20,415 nt of DNA from DATELY01 sp035276085 (GTDB taxonomy: Bacteria; Pseudomonadota; Gammaproteobacteria; Steroidobacterales; Steroidobacteraceae), in the NCBI GenBank assembly GCA_035276085.1, contig DATELY010000082.1, forward strand, positions 1-20,415, read 5' to 3'. Below, piece after piece: positions 7,075 through 15,385 of this stretch (its first letter is position 1; the number at the start of each line of letters is the position of its first letter). The notes beneath the pieces were generated by a model that was not told the origin of the DNA, ran no database searches, and saw only the letters and a list, made by a program, of their open reading frames with translations. The translations under genes were made by a program, and so were the position numbers.

Positions 7075-7721
7075 GCCACACCCTCACCGGTCACGCGCTC
7101 ATCGCCCAACATGGCACTCATCACGGCACCCAGGCGCGACTCGACTCGAGCATCGATCTGCGCCGTGTCGGTGGTCACGCGGCAACCACCGCGCGTCAAC
7201 ACGGGATCTTCGACGATCGTCCAGGCCCGCTCAGCTTGTGGCGCTGCCAGTTTCTCGCGCACGAGCGCCGCGTCTTCCGGATGCAAGTGCACGCGCACAT
7301 CGCGCGTCGCCACCGGCAGCAGCGCGACCGTCTCGCGAATGACGCCCACGATCTGTCCTGGATCGGTCTTGAGCTCACGGCGCACGAGGTGCTTCGCCAG
7401 CGTCGAAGCCAGCGCCAACAGCTCCCGTTCGACTTCCGCATCCATCTCCGCCAACGGGCGTGCGAGCGTGTTCAACATCCCATCGACACGCGCCAGCTTC
7501 TGCGTCAGCTGATCGAGCTTCATCTGCTCTTCGGCCTGCGCCGCCGCCAGACCGGCGGCATGCCCTTTCGCATAGGCCTCCTCGAATGCGGCACGCTCGA
7601 TCTGCTCCAACTGACTCACGGTGAGCTTCTGCTGTCGAGACACGACGGAAGGCCCGTCGACGGCAGGCATCGACCACGCGGAGGCGGAGTCGTTGTTGAG
7701 GAGGGAGGGGCGGGAGGACAT
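7071..7721 (-). CDS. fliH: FliH, regulator of export ATPase
   Basis: FliH binds FliI and FliN, holding the ATPase at the C-ring and restraining its activity. The product is 216 residues. It has a variable N terminus, then a helical Ala/Glu-rich segment with FliH features (FEEAYAKGHAAGLAAAQAEE, about residues 48-67) and the C-terminal domain related to V/F-type ATPase peripheral stalks (LALASTLAKHLVRRELKTDP, VRVHLHPEDAALV). It lies between fliG and fliI. No ribosome binding site is visible before the ATG at 7721; the heptamer array begins 5 bp upstream. Confidence 0.93.
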   Translation of the reverse strand: MSSRPSLLNNDSASAWSMPAVDGPSVVSRQQKLTVSQLEQIERAAFEEAYAKGHAAGLAAAQAEEQMKLDQLTQKLARVDGMLNTLARPLAEMDAEVERELLALASTLAKHLVRRELKTDPGQIVGVIRETVALLPVATRDVRVHLHPEDAALVREKLAAPQAERAWTIVEDPVLTRGGCRVTTDTAQIDARVESRLGAVMSAMLGDERVTGEGVA

Positions 7722-7726
7722 ACAGG

Positions 7727-7823
7727 ATTACGGGTGACGGCAAACGGGTAACGGCCAAACAAAAGAAAGAATGTGGTTGGCAGCGGTTCTGGCCGTGAGC
7801 CGTAGGCTGTAGCCCGCCGCCCG
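7727..7823. repeat. Inverted 7-bp-period array between fliG and fliH
   Basis: The left arm (7727-7757) has units TTACGGG, TGACGGC, AAACGGG and TAACGGC. It ends ACGGCCA, with AAA replacing the usual AGA. The centre is about 30 bp. The right arm (7788-7823) starts TCTGGCCGTG and continues with degenerate AGCCGTA-like units. This is the most diverged of the 7-bp class here. Confidence 0.7.
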
Positions 7824-7836
7824 CGCGCGCAGCGCG

Positions 7837-8850
7837 CTACACATACTCCTCCCCCTTCCCGCCCAGCGCGAGCTGGCCGGAATCGGCCAGCTTGCGGGCG
7901 ATCGCGAGAATTTCCTTCTGGGCCGCTTCGACTTCGCTGAGCTTGACCGGTCCGCGCGCTTCCAGATCGTCTTTCAACATCTCGGCTGCGCGTTGCGACA
8001 TGTTCTTGAAGAATTTGTCGCGCAAGGCGGGCTCGGCGCCCTTCAGTGCGAGTGGCAGCCGGTCGCTCGGAATCTGGCGCATGAGCTCCTGCATGCCGCG
8101 ATCGTCGATGTCGAGCAGATTGTCGAACACGAACATGAGGTCCTGGATCTTCTGCGCCGTGCCCTCGTCCACCTTGCCGATGTGCTCGATGATGGCGCCT
8201 TCCTGGCTCGAATCCATGAAGTTGAGAATGTTCGCGGCCACTTTCAGGCCGCCGATGACGGAGGTCTTGCCGACGTTGCCCTTGCCCGCGAACTGTTTCT
8301 CGATGACCTCGTCCAGCTCATGCAAAGCCGACGGCTGGATGCCGTCGAGTGCCGCGATGCGCAGGATCAGATCCGCGCGCAGCCAATCGGGAAACAACTG
8401 CAGGATCTCGGCGGACTGATCCGAATCGAGATACGCGAGCACGATCGAGATGATCTGCGGGTGCTCGAGCCGGATGAGCTCGTGCACGGCACGTGCATCC
8501 ATCCACTTGAGCGCTTCGAGACCCTTGCTGCTGCGGCCGAAGAGAATGCGCTCGATCAGGCCCGATGCCTTGTCCTCGCCCAGCGCGCCGACGAGCACTT
8601 TGCGCAAGTACTCATCCACGCCCACGCCGAGCGAGGTCTGGCTTTCGACCTGCTTCGTGAACTCACCGAGCACACCCGTGACTTCTTCGCGCGAGATGTT
8701 CTTCAGCTGCGTCATGGCGGCGCCGACCTTCTGCACGTCCTTCGCGCCCATGAACTTCAACACTTCGGCTGCTTCCTGCTCGCCGAGCGACAACAGCAGA
8801 ATCGCGGCACGGTCCGTGCCGGAGCGTTGCTGTTTGTTACGGTCACTCAT
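7837..8850 (-). CDS. fliG: FliG, C-ring torque protein
   Basis: FliG is the rotor protein that meets the stator and generates torque, bound to the MS-ring protein FliF. The product is 337 residues, the usual length. It has the FliF-binding N-terminal domain (AAILLLSLGEQEAAEVLKFM), the EHPQ motif (129-132) of the middle domain that binds FliM, the hinge motif MFVFDNLLDIDDRG (239-252), and the C-terminal torque helix with the expected charged residues (LALKGAEPALRDKFFKNMSQ, then RAAEMLKDDLEARGPVK). The ATG overlaps the end of fliF by 8 nt (ATGAGTGA). Confidence 0.98.
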   Translation of the reverse strand: MSDRNKQQRSGTDRAAILLLSLGEQEAAEVLKFMGAKDVQKVGAAMTQLKNISREEVTGVLGEFTKQVESQTSLGVGVDEYLRKVLVGALGEDKASGLIERILFGRSSKGLEALKWMDARAVHELIRLEHPQIISIVLAYLDSDQSAEILQLFPDWLRADLILRIAALDGIQPSALHELDEVIEKQFAGKGNVGKTSVIGGLKVAANILNFMDSSQEGAIIEHIGKVDEGTAQKIQDLMFVFDNLLDIDDRGMQELMRQIPSDRLPLALKGAEPALRDKFFKNMSQRAAEMLKDDLEARGPVKLSEVEAAQKEILAIARKLADSGQLALGGKGEEYV

Positions 8851-10480
8851 CCGTCGCCACCCATGCCTTCACGACCTGCGCCACGCGTCCAGGATCCTGC
8901 GAGACCATCGTCCGCGCTTGTTGAACTTGAGTTTCGTAATCCACCTTCACGGGCGCCCCCGCACCCTGGGGCAGCATCTGCGTGCCGTTGCCATCGAAGT
9001 AGATCGGCGCAGCGGCGGGTCTGGCCGCCGCATTCGCCTTGGCCTGCGCGATCAGGCCGCGCACGAGCGGCCGGATCACCACGAACACGAGCACCAGCAC
9101 GAGGATCGAACCGAGCACCAGCTTCGCGATGTCGCGCATCAGCGGGTTGTCGAGCAACGAAGGCGCTTCGGGCTCGAGCTCCTCCGGTGCGGGCTCGCCG
9201 CGGAACGACGCATTCACGACGCTCACGCTGTCGCCACGTTCTTGATTGAACCCGACGGCTTCGCGCACGAGCTTGGTCATGTTCTCGATCTGCTGCGGCG
9301 TGATCGCAGTTTCCGTGACTTCGCCTTCGTCGTTCGTCGTGCGCAGGTTGTCGACGAGCACCGCGACCGTGAGCCGCTTCAAGCGGCCCGCCGGCTGCTT
9401 GGTGTACGCGACCGTGCGGTCGATCTCGTAGTTCTTCGTCGCCTGCTTCGAGCTGCTGTCGGGTCCGGACGTGCTCGCAACCGTGGTCGTGTTCCCCGGC
9501 GCAGTCTGGCCCGGGGCCAATGCAGTGCCCGGCACCGGCGGCTGATTCGTGAGCGCACCCGGCACGCCTTGCGGACCTGAGCCGTTGCGGCTCGTCTCTT
9601 CGGAGATCTGCTCGCTGCGCACCGTCTGACTGTCAGGGCGATATTGCTCGCGCGCCTCTTCCGTCGTGGACAACTCCACGTCGGCAACCACTTGCGCACG
9701 CACACGGCCGGCGCCCACGAGCGGCTGCAGCAGCTCTTCGATGCGATGGGTGTAGAGCTCTTCCATGTTGCGCGCGATCTGCATCTGCTTGTCGCGCGCG
9801 GCGAACTCATCGTGACCTTCGGGCGCAGACAACAGGCGACCGGTTTGATCGACGACCGTCACCTGCCCTGCTTCCAGCTCCGGAATGCTCGAAGCCACGA
9901 GATTGACGATGGCGGTGACTTGTTCGGATTCGAGCCGACGTCCCGGCTTCAACTGCAGGAACACACTGGCGCTGGCCGGCCGGCGATCGCGCACGAACGC
10001 CGACTGACGTGGCAACGCCAGGTGTACCCGGGTGGCGGCGACTGCTTGCAGATTGGAAATCGTGCGCCCCAGTTCCGTCTCCAGCGCATGCTGATAGCGC
10101 GCGCCTTCCATGAACTGACTCACACCGAAGCCAGGGTCCTTCGAAATCATGGCGAAGCCGCCGTCGCCTTCCGGCAAACCCTGACCTGCAAGTTTCAAAC
10201 GTGCATCGTGCACTCGTTCCGAAGGCACGGTGATCGCACCGGTCTTATCGTCCAGCTTGTATGGAATGCCTGCGGACTCCAGCGCCTGCACCATCTTCGC
10301 GGAGTCTTCTGCGCCCAGATCGCCATACAGCAACGAATACGTCTTGCCCTGCGACCACAGCGCAATGCCCACGCCTGCTGCAACAGCCGCAGCGACACCG
10401 AGCAACAGCAGCAGCGGTTTCCAGCTCGCAGGAATCAGCGAACCGGAGGGGTTGGGAAGAGCGGGGGAATCGGAGCTCAT
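8843..10480 (-). CDS. fliF: FliF, MS-ring protein
   Basis: FliF forms the MS-ring in the inner membrane, the foundation on which the C-ring and export gate assemble. The product is 545 residues, normal length. An N-terminal membrane helix lies at about 22-41, followed by the YscJ/FliF ring-building region (LYGDLGAEDSAKMVQALESA, VHLALPRQSAFVRDRRPASA), a Gly/Pro-rich periplasmic loop (about 295-335), a second membrane helix (about 454-469, LVLGSILVLVLVFVVI) and a cytoplasmic tail ending VAQVVKAWVATDE, the FliG-binding peptide. GGAG lies 6 nt before the ATG. Confidence 0.98.
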   Translation of the reverse strand: MSSDSPALPNPSGSLIPASWKPLLLLLGVAAAVAAGVGIALWSQGKTYSLLYGDLGAEDSAKMVQALESAGIPYKLDDKTGAITVPSERVHDARLKLAGQGLPEGDGGFAMISKDPGFGVSQFMEGARYQHALETELGRTISNLQAVAATRVHLALPRQSAFVRDRRPASASVFLQLKPGRRLESEQVTAIVNLVASSIPELEAGQVTVVDQTGRLLSAPEGHDEFAARDKQMQIARNMEELYTHRIEELLQPLVGAGRVRAQVVADVELSTTEEAREQYRPDSQTVRSEQISEETSRNGSGPQGVPGALTNQPPVPGTALAPGQTAPGNTTTVASTSGPDSSSKQATKNYEIDRTVAYTKQPAGRLKRLTVAVLVDNLRTTNDEGEVTETAITPQQIENMTKLVREAVGFNQERGDSVSVVNASFRGEPAPEELEPEAPSLLDNPLMRDIAKLVLGSILVLVLVFVVIRPLVRGLIAQAKANAAARPAAAPIYFDGNGTQMLPQGAGAPVKVDYETQVQQARTMVSQDPGRVAQVVKAWVATDE

Positions 10481-10496
10481 GGCGCGCTCCGCGCAC

Positions 10497-10629
10497 CGGT
10501 CAGCTGGTCGGCTGGTCGGCTGGCCAGAGAGCTTGCATGATCCATCGACATAAACCTGTTCATATTGCTCACGTTCGAAACTATTCCACTCACTCTGGCC
10601 AGCAAGCCAGCTGACCAGCTAGCCGGTCA
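10497..10629. repeat. Inverted 8-bp-period array between fliE and fliF
   Basis: The left arm (10497-10528) holds the octamer GGCTGGTC twice, then GGCTGGCC ending in AGA. A 65-bp centre contains ATCGACATA at 10544-10552. The right arm (10594-10629) starts TCTGGCCAGC, with units AGCCAGCT and GACCAGCT. The spacer of 166 bp is otherwise non-coding. The two arms are close complements but not identical in unit order. Confidence 0.8.
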
Positions 10630-10646
10630 ACCGCGCGCACCGCGCG

Positions 10647-10997
10647 CTAGATCGGCATATTCATGATTTCCTGATACGCACTGACGAAACGGTTGCGCAC
10701 TTCGGTCACGGCGCGAAACGACACGTTCGCCTTCTGCATTTCGAGCATCACCTGCGGCAGCTCGACGCCGGGCACGCCGCGTTCGAACTGCGTCGCGAGA
10801 TTCGCGGCGCTCTGCTGCACCTGGTTCACTTGATCCAGTCCCTGCTTCAGCACATTGGCGAAGCTCGTTGCCGGCGTGGCCTGCGTTGGATTGGCAACGA
10901 CGTTGCCCGGCGCATTCACCGCGCCGCTGGTCGCCTTGATCTGCGACTGCATCGCGCGAATCTGCGACAGCACGGCATCGACGTTGATGGCGCTCAT
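10647..10997 (-). CDS. fliE: FliE, MS-ring to rod junction protein
   Basis: FliE is the small exported protein that joins the MS-ring to the proximal rod. The 116-residue product has a variable N terminus and the conserved C-terminal half (SFANVLKQGLDQVNQVQQSA, VMLEMQKANVSFRAVTEVRN, RFVSAYQEIMNMPI), a near-canonical FliE ending. The ATG overlaps the stop of the upstream fleR-like gene by 4 nt (ATGA), with GGAG 7 nt upstream, so fliE is translated and transcribed with that regulator. Assignment is secure. Confidence 0.96.
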   Translation of the reverse strand: MSAINVDAVLSQIRAMQSQIKATSGAVNAPGNVVANPTQATPATSFANVLKQGLDQVNQVQQSAANLATQFERGVPGVELPQVMLEMQKANVSFRAVTEVRNRFVSAYQEIMNMPI

Positions 10998-12067
10998 ACT
11001 TCAACTCCTGCTTCGCGCAGTCGTGCGAGCTTGTAGCGCAGCGTGCGCTCGCTGATTCCCAGGCGTTCGGCGACTGCGCGGCGATTGCCGTTGTCGGCAC
11101 GCAGCGCATCGAGGATCAGGTCGCGTTCGGTGTGGGAGAGCGAATCGGACAGGGCCTGAGACTTGAGACCTGGGACCTGGGGCTCCGAAAGGCTCTGGCT
11201 CACGCCGCAGGTCGCAGGCCCCATGCCCTCTTCCACATGCACTTCCCCCGCCCCAATCATCGGCCCGCCATTCACCAGAATCAGCGCGCGCTGCATCACG
11301 TTGTCGAGCTCGCGGACGTTGCCGGGCCACGTGTGCGTGAGCAGCGTGTGAGCCGCGTCGGCACTCAAGGCCGGAATGCGTTCGCCGGGGCGGCAATGGC
11401 TTGCCAGCAGTTGCATGGCGAGCGGCAGGATGTCCTCGCGGCGCGCGCGCAACGGCTGCAAGACCAAGGGGAATACGTTCAGGCGGTAGTACAGGTCGGC
11501 GCGGAAACGGCCGGCTGCGACTTCGGTGCGCAGCTGACGGTTGGTCGTGGCGAGGACGCGGACGTTGAGGGCAATCGGCGCGCGGCTGCCCAGGCGCTCC
11601 ACTTCGCGCTCCTGCAATACGCGCAAGAGCTTCGCCTGCAGGGCGAGCGGCATCTCGGTGACTTCATCCAGCAGCAGCGTGCCGTTCTGCGCCTGCTCGA
11701 ACTTGCCGGGATGAGACTGATGCGCGCCGGTAAAGGAGCCGCGCTCGTAGCCGAACAACAGCGCTTCGAGCATGTTCTCGGGAATCGCCGCACAGTTCAC
11801 TGCGACGAAGGGCGCGGCACTGCGCTGCGAATGCGTGTGGATGTAACGCGCCAGCACTTCCTTGCCGACGCCGGATTCACCGCTGATGAGCACCGTGCAA
11901 TCGCTTGCGGCCACACGGCGCGCCAGCTCGAACAAGCGTCGCGAGCTGTCTGCGCAGGCCACATAGTCGGCCTGCACAGTGTCACGAGTCGGCTCGACGG
12001 CAATGACAGCGTGGCTGTCATCGACTGCCGAGGTCTCGTCGATCGCGATGCGCTCTTCTGCTTTCAT
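10994..12067 (-). CDS. Receiver-less FleR/FlrC-like sigma-54 activator
   Basis: This is an enhancer-binding AAA+ activator of sigma-54 RNA polymerase, closest in motifs and position to FleR/FlrC, which drive middle flagellar genes. Of 357 residues the AAA+ core starts near residue 35: Walker A GESGVGKE (63-70), a sigma-54 contact loop GSFTGA (110-115) where GAFTGA is usual, Walker B GTLLLDE (129-135), the arginine-finger region FRADLYYRLNVFP and WPGNVREL. A Fis-type helix-turn-helix ends the protein (NRRAVAERLGISERTLRYKL). FleR and FlrC normally have a receiver of about 120 residues; here none exists, and only 163 bp separate the gene from fleQ. No kinase gene is adjacent. The linker at 282-306 is encoded by a heptamer array. 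Confidence 0.88.
   Translation of the reverse strand: MKAEERIAIDETSAVDDSHAVIAVEPTRDTVQADYVACADSSRRLFELARRVAASDCTVLISGESGVGKEVLARYIHTHSQRSAAPFVAVNCAAIPENMLEALLFGYERGSFTGAHQSHPGKFEQAQNGTLLLDEVTEMPLALQAKLLRVLQEREVERLGSRAPIALNVRVLATTNRQLRTEVAAGRFRADLYYRLNVFPLVLQPLRARREDILPLAMQLLASHCRPGERIPALSADAAHTLLTHTWPGNVRELDNVMQRALILVNGGPMIGAGEVHVEEGMGPATCGVSQSLSEPQVPGLKSQALSDSLSHTERDLILDALRADNGNRRAVAERLGISERTLRYKLARLREAGVEV
11150..11222. repeat. 7-bp-period inverted array in the regulator's linker coding sequence
   Basis: The left part (11150-11186) shows heptamers GGGCCTG, AGACTTG, AGACCTG and GGACCTG. The right part (11204-11222) is a weaker inverted match whose reverse complement reads GGGCCTG, CGACCTG. 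In the minus-strand frame the tract encodes the hydrophilic linker between the AAA+ domain and the DNA-binding domain (SEPQVPGLKSQALSD and part of MGPATCG). It lacks the GGCCAGA end word of the other elements. Confidence 0.5.
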
Positions 12068-12115
12068 GTCCTCTCTGTGCCTGTCGCGTCAATGCGCGTG
12101 TCGGTACAGGAGAGA

Positions 12116-12130
12116 GCAAGTTCTATTCCA
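12116..12130 (-). promoter_or_regulatory. Sigma-54 promoter for fleR-like gene and fliE operon
   Basis: The minus strand reads TGGAAT-AGAAC-TTGC: GG and GC at the correct 10-base separation, with TTGC intact and the -24 box matching TGG and A of TGGCAC. The predicted start is near 12104, about 37 nt before the gene. This fits the known scheme in which FleQ activates the second-tier regulator. It is weaker than the fliL promoter. Confidence 0.65.
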
Positions 12131-12230
12131 GAGGCTCGCGGGGCGTTTGCGAGCATGCGGTCTTGAGTGGTCGGTCACAGCCCTCGAGGCGACGTTGAAC
12201 GCGCGTCACACTTGCCACGTTACGGCGACG

Positions 12231-13778
<1,548 letters not shown>

Positions 13779-14220
13779 CGTCTCCGGCCTTGGTCGGCCT
13801 TTGTTGTTGAGTGAACGTTCGCGCTCTCGATGGTGTCGCCGATCGTTCGTGCATGAGCCGTGCTTGCGAGTTTTCCTGACGACACTTCGTGCTCTTCAGG
13901 ATTTCCCTGCGTCACTGCATTTCGAGCTCATTGTTTCTCAGCGAGCTCACTCACAGTGATCGCACACCGCTCATCGCAATTCGCTCATCGAGCAACTCAT
14001 CGATGCGAGCTGCATTCTCGATGTGCGTGCAACTGCCTCTATAAGACTCTCCCTGAATGCCCATCGCACGTGATCGACTCGCCAAAATTTTGGCGCGATG
14101 TTTAGGGGATTGGATGAAGAAGGCATGCACGCATAAGCATTACCCGCAATGATTTACGTGCGATGCAAATGCGCGTGCGCAAGTTGGCGGTGAGCAGCGC
14201 GTGAACAGGTTGATGCGATG
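13779..14220. other. fleQ upstream region
   Basis: About 440 bp without a supported gene, the probable control region of fleQ. It contains a perfect 16-bp palindrome at 14080-14095, two CGAGCTCA words at 13923-13930 and 13942-13949, and three CTCATCG words between about 13970 and 14012. No sigma-54 or FliA consensus was found. Bases resembling a -10 box (TTATAG on the minus strand, near 14040) are not convincing alone. Confidence 0.5.
14080..14095. promoter_or_regulatory. Perfect 16-bp palindrome upstream of fleQ
   Basis: The sequence CGCCAAAATTTTGGCG is a perfect palindrome with an A/T centre, about 300 bp before the fleQ start and 125 bp before the adjacent repeat. Its size and symmetry suit a dimeric DNA-binding protein. 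The regulator is unknown. It has no T-run and is too short to favour termination. Confidence 0.45.
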
Positions 14221-14299
14221 GTCGGCTTGCTTGCTGGTCTGCTGGCCAGAGGACACCGCGGCACTTTCTGGCCAGCTAGCCAGCTCGCTAGCTCGCCGC
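14221..14299. repeat. Inverted 8-bp-period array between pilZ and fleQ
   Basis: The left arm (14221-14250) has units GGCTTGCT, TGCTGGTC and TGCTGGCC ending in AGA. The centre is 16 bp (14251-14266). The right arm (14267-14299) starts TCTGGCCAGCT, with units AGCCAGCT and CGCTAGCT, and ends 4 bp before the PilZ gene stop. Architecture and end words match the fliE|fliF and fliI|fliJ elements. Confidence 0.8.
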
Positions 14300-14303
14300 T
14301 TCC

Positions 14304-14870
14304 CTACCGCCGCGGATGCTTCTGGTCCGCCACCGAACGTCGATGACGTCGGAACGCGAGCTTGCTCAAGAGATCGTTAATGGAATCCCCTAATGCAAGG
14401 AAGCGCAGCTTCGTCTTGCCGCTTTGCTCCGCCTGCACGACGCGACCTGCGAGACGCAGCGGTTCGGGAATGCATTCGCGCACGTAGATCTCGAGCACGC
14501 CTTGATCGCCGACCGCCAATGGCTTGGCGTTCTTCCACGACGCACCCAACGTGTTGAAGCGCACCGGCACCGAGGGCGGGCGCTTCTGGTGAGTGCTCAA
14601 CAGGTGACCGACGAGATCGAGCAACAGGTTCATCTTCTTGTCGAGCCGCGCGAGATCGGCCGCGTGCGGCAGGTTGTCGTCCGTCGCCTTCTCCAGCTGG
14701 CCGTGCTCTTCGAGGGCTACGAGCGATTGCAGCACACGCATGTTGCGCTCGGAGTAGCTGGCCACCGTGTTCGCGGTCAGCTCGTTGCCCAACGCCAGCC
14801 ATTGCACGGGCACGACGTCTTCGTAGGCCAGCTCGTCATAGAGAACGATGGTGTCTAAGCCTTCGTACAT
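14304..14870 (-). CDS. Atypical (tetrameric-type) PilZ protein
   Basis: The 188-residue product resembles the atypical tPilZ group, known from a Xanthomonas protein that tetramerises through heptad helices. Visible features are an N-terminal strand region (EDVVPVQWLALG), a long helical region (about 35-95) including LARLDKKMNLLLDLVGHLL (73-91), and a C-terminal beta domain (VPVRFNTLGASWKN, 101-114; GVLEIYVRECIPEPLRLAGR). The classic c-di-GMP motifs RxxxR and D/NxSxxG are not present in normal form; the basic tail FRRHRR is at the C terminus instead. It sits between the fliT-like gene and fleQ, which suggests a role in flagellar regulation (inference). A strong ribosome binding site GGAGG precedes the ATG. 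Confidence 0.72.
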   Translation of the reverse strand: MYEGLDTIVLYDELAYEDVVPVQWLALGNELTANTVASYSERNMRVLQSLVALEEHGQLEKATDDNLPHAADLARLDKKMNLLLDLVGHLLSTHQKRPPSVPVRFNTLGASWKNAKPLAVGDQGVLEIYVRECIPEPLRLAGRVVQAEQSGKTKLRFLALGDSINDLLSKLAFRRHRRSVADQKHPRR

Positions 14871-14888
14871 GGCGCACCTCCATCTCGG

Positions 14889-14999
14889 TCCCCTCCCCTG
14901 CGAAGCGGGGGAGGGGTAGGGTGGGGGTGTTTAGTCAAGCGATGTGCTCGATTCACGGCCCCCATCCTGTCCTTCCCCCGCTGCCGCAAGGGAAGGGAC
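14889..14999. repeat. G/C-rich double-hairpin element between fliT-like gene and pilZ
   Basis: The first hairpin (14890-14916) pairs CCCCTCCCC with GGGGAGGGG around a TGCGAAGC turn. It is followed by a GGGTGGGGG tail to 14927, a 41-bp link, and a second hairpin (14969-14999) pairing GTCCTTCCC with GGGAAGGGAC. The link and second hairpin closely resemble those of the fliD|fliS element. The element ends 19 bp before the pilZ start. Confidence 0.75.
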
Positions 15000-15055
15000 G
15001 CAAACGTCGCTTCGAATCAGTTGTCACCGGTTACTAGAGTACTCCCTGCGCAGTC

Positions 15056-15385
15056 TCAACCGCTTCGTCCGAGAAGCGACTGGCGCAAGGCCATATGCAA
15101 TCCATCGTCGTCCGTGCTCGCAACTGCGACACCGACTTCCGGTACCGGCGCTGTCGAAGTCATTGCCTGAACCGCCGAATCCGATTCGGCCACGGCCTGT
15201 TGCAGGGCTACGAGCCACGCCTGATCGCCTTTGTCCGCCTGCGCGCTCAGCTGGTCGAGCAACTCGCGACGCTGAGCCAGTGTGCGCGGCACTTCGCTCC
15301 ATGCACCTTCCAGCGCCTGACTCACGACCTTTTCGGTCGCGGCCATTACGTGGGAGGCCAGAGCGAAGGACACGGAATCGCTCAC
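15056..15385 (-). CDS. FliT-like flagellar chaperone
   Basis: A 109-residue, mostly helical acidic protein directly after fliS, the usual place of FliT, the chaperone of the filament cap FliD. The GTG start overlaps the fliS stop by 4 nt (GTGA). Sequence is weakly conserved: helices such as VMAATEKVVSQALEGAW and TLAQRRELLDQLSAQADKGD can be seen, followed by a Pro/Val-rich turn and a short C-terminal helix (MALRQSLLGRSG). The open frame extends upstream to 15652, but that part overlaps fliS and is not expected to be translated. Function is inferred mainly from position, size and helicity. Confidence 0.65.
   Translation of the reverse strand: MSDSVSFALASHVMAATEKVVSQALEGAWSEVPRTLAQRRELLDQLSAQADKGDQAWLVALQQAVAESDSAVQAMTSTAPVPEVGVAVASTDDDGLHMALRQSLLGRSG

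Noticed and set aside
10529..10593. Sigma-54 promoter in the fliE-fliF spacer
   Set aside because: TGGAAT occurs on the minus strand, but no GC dinucleotide stands at the required distance.
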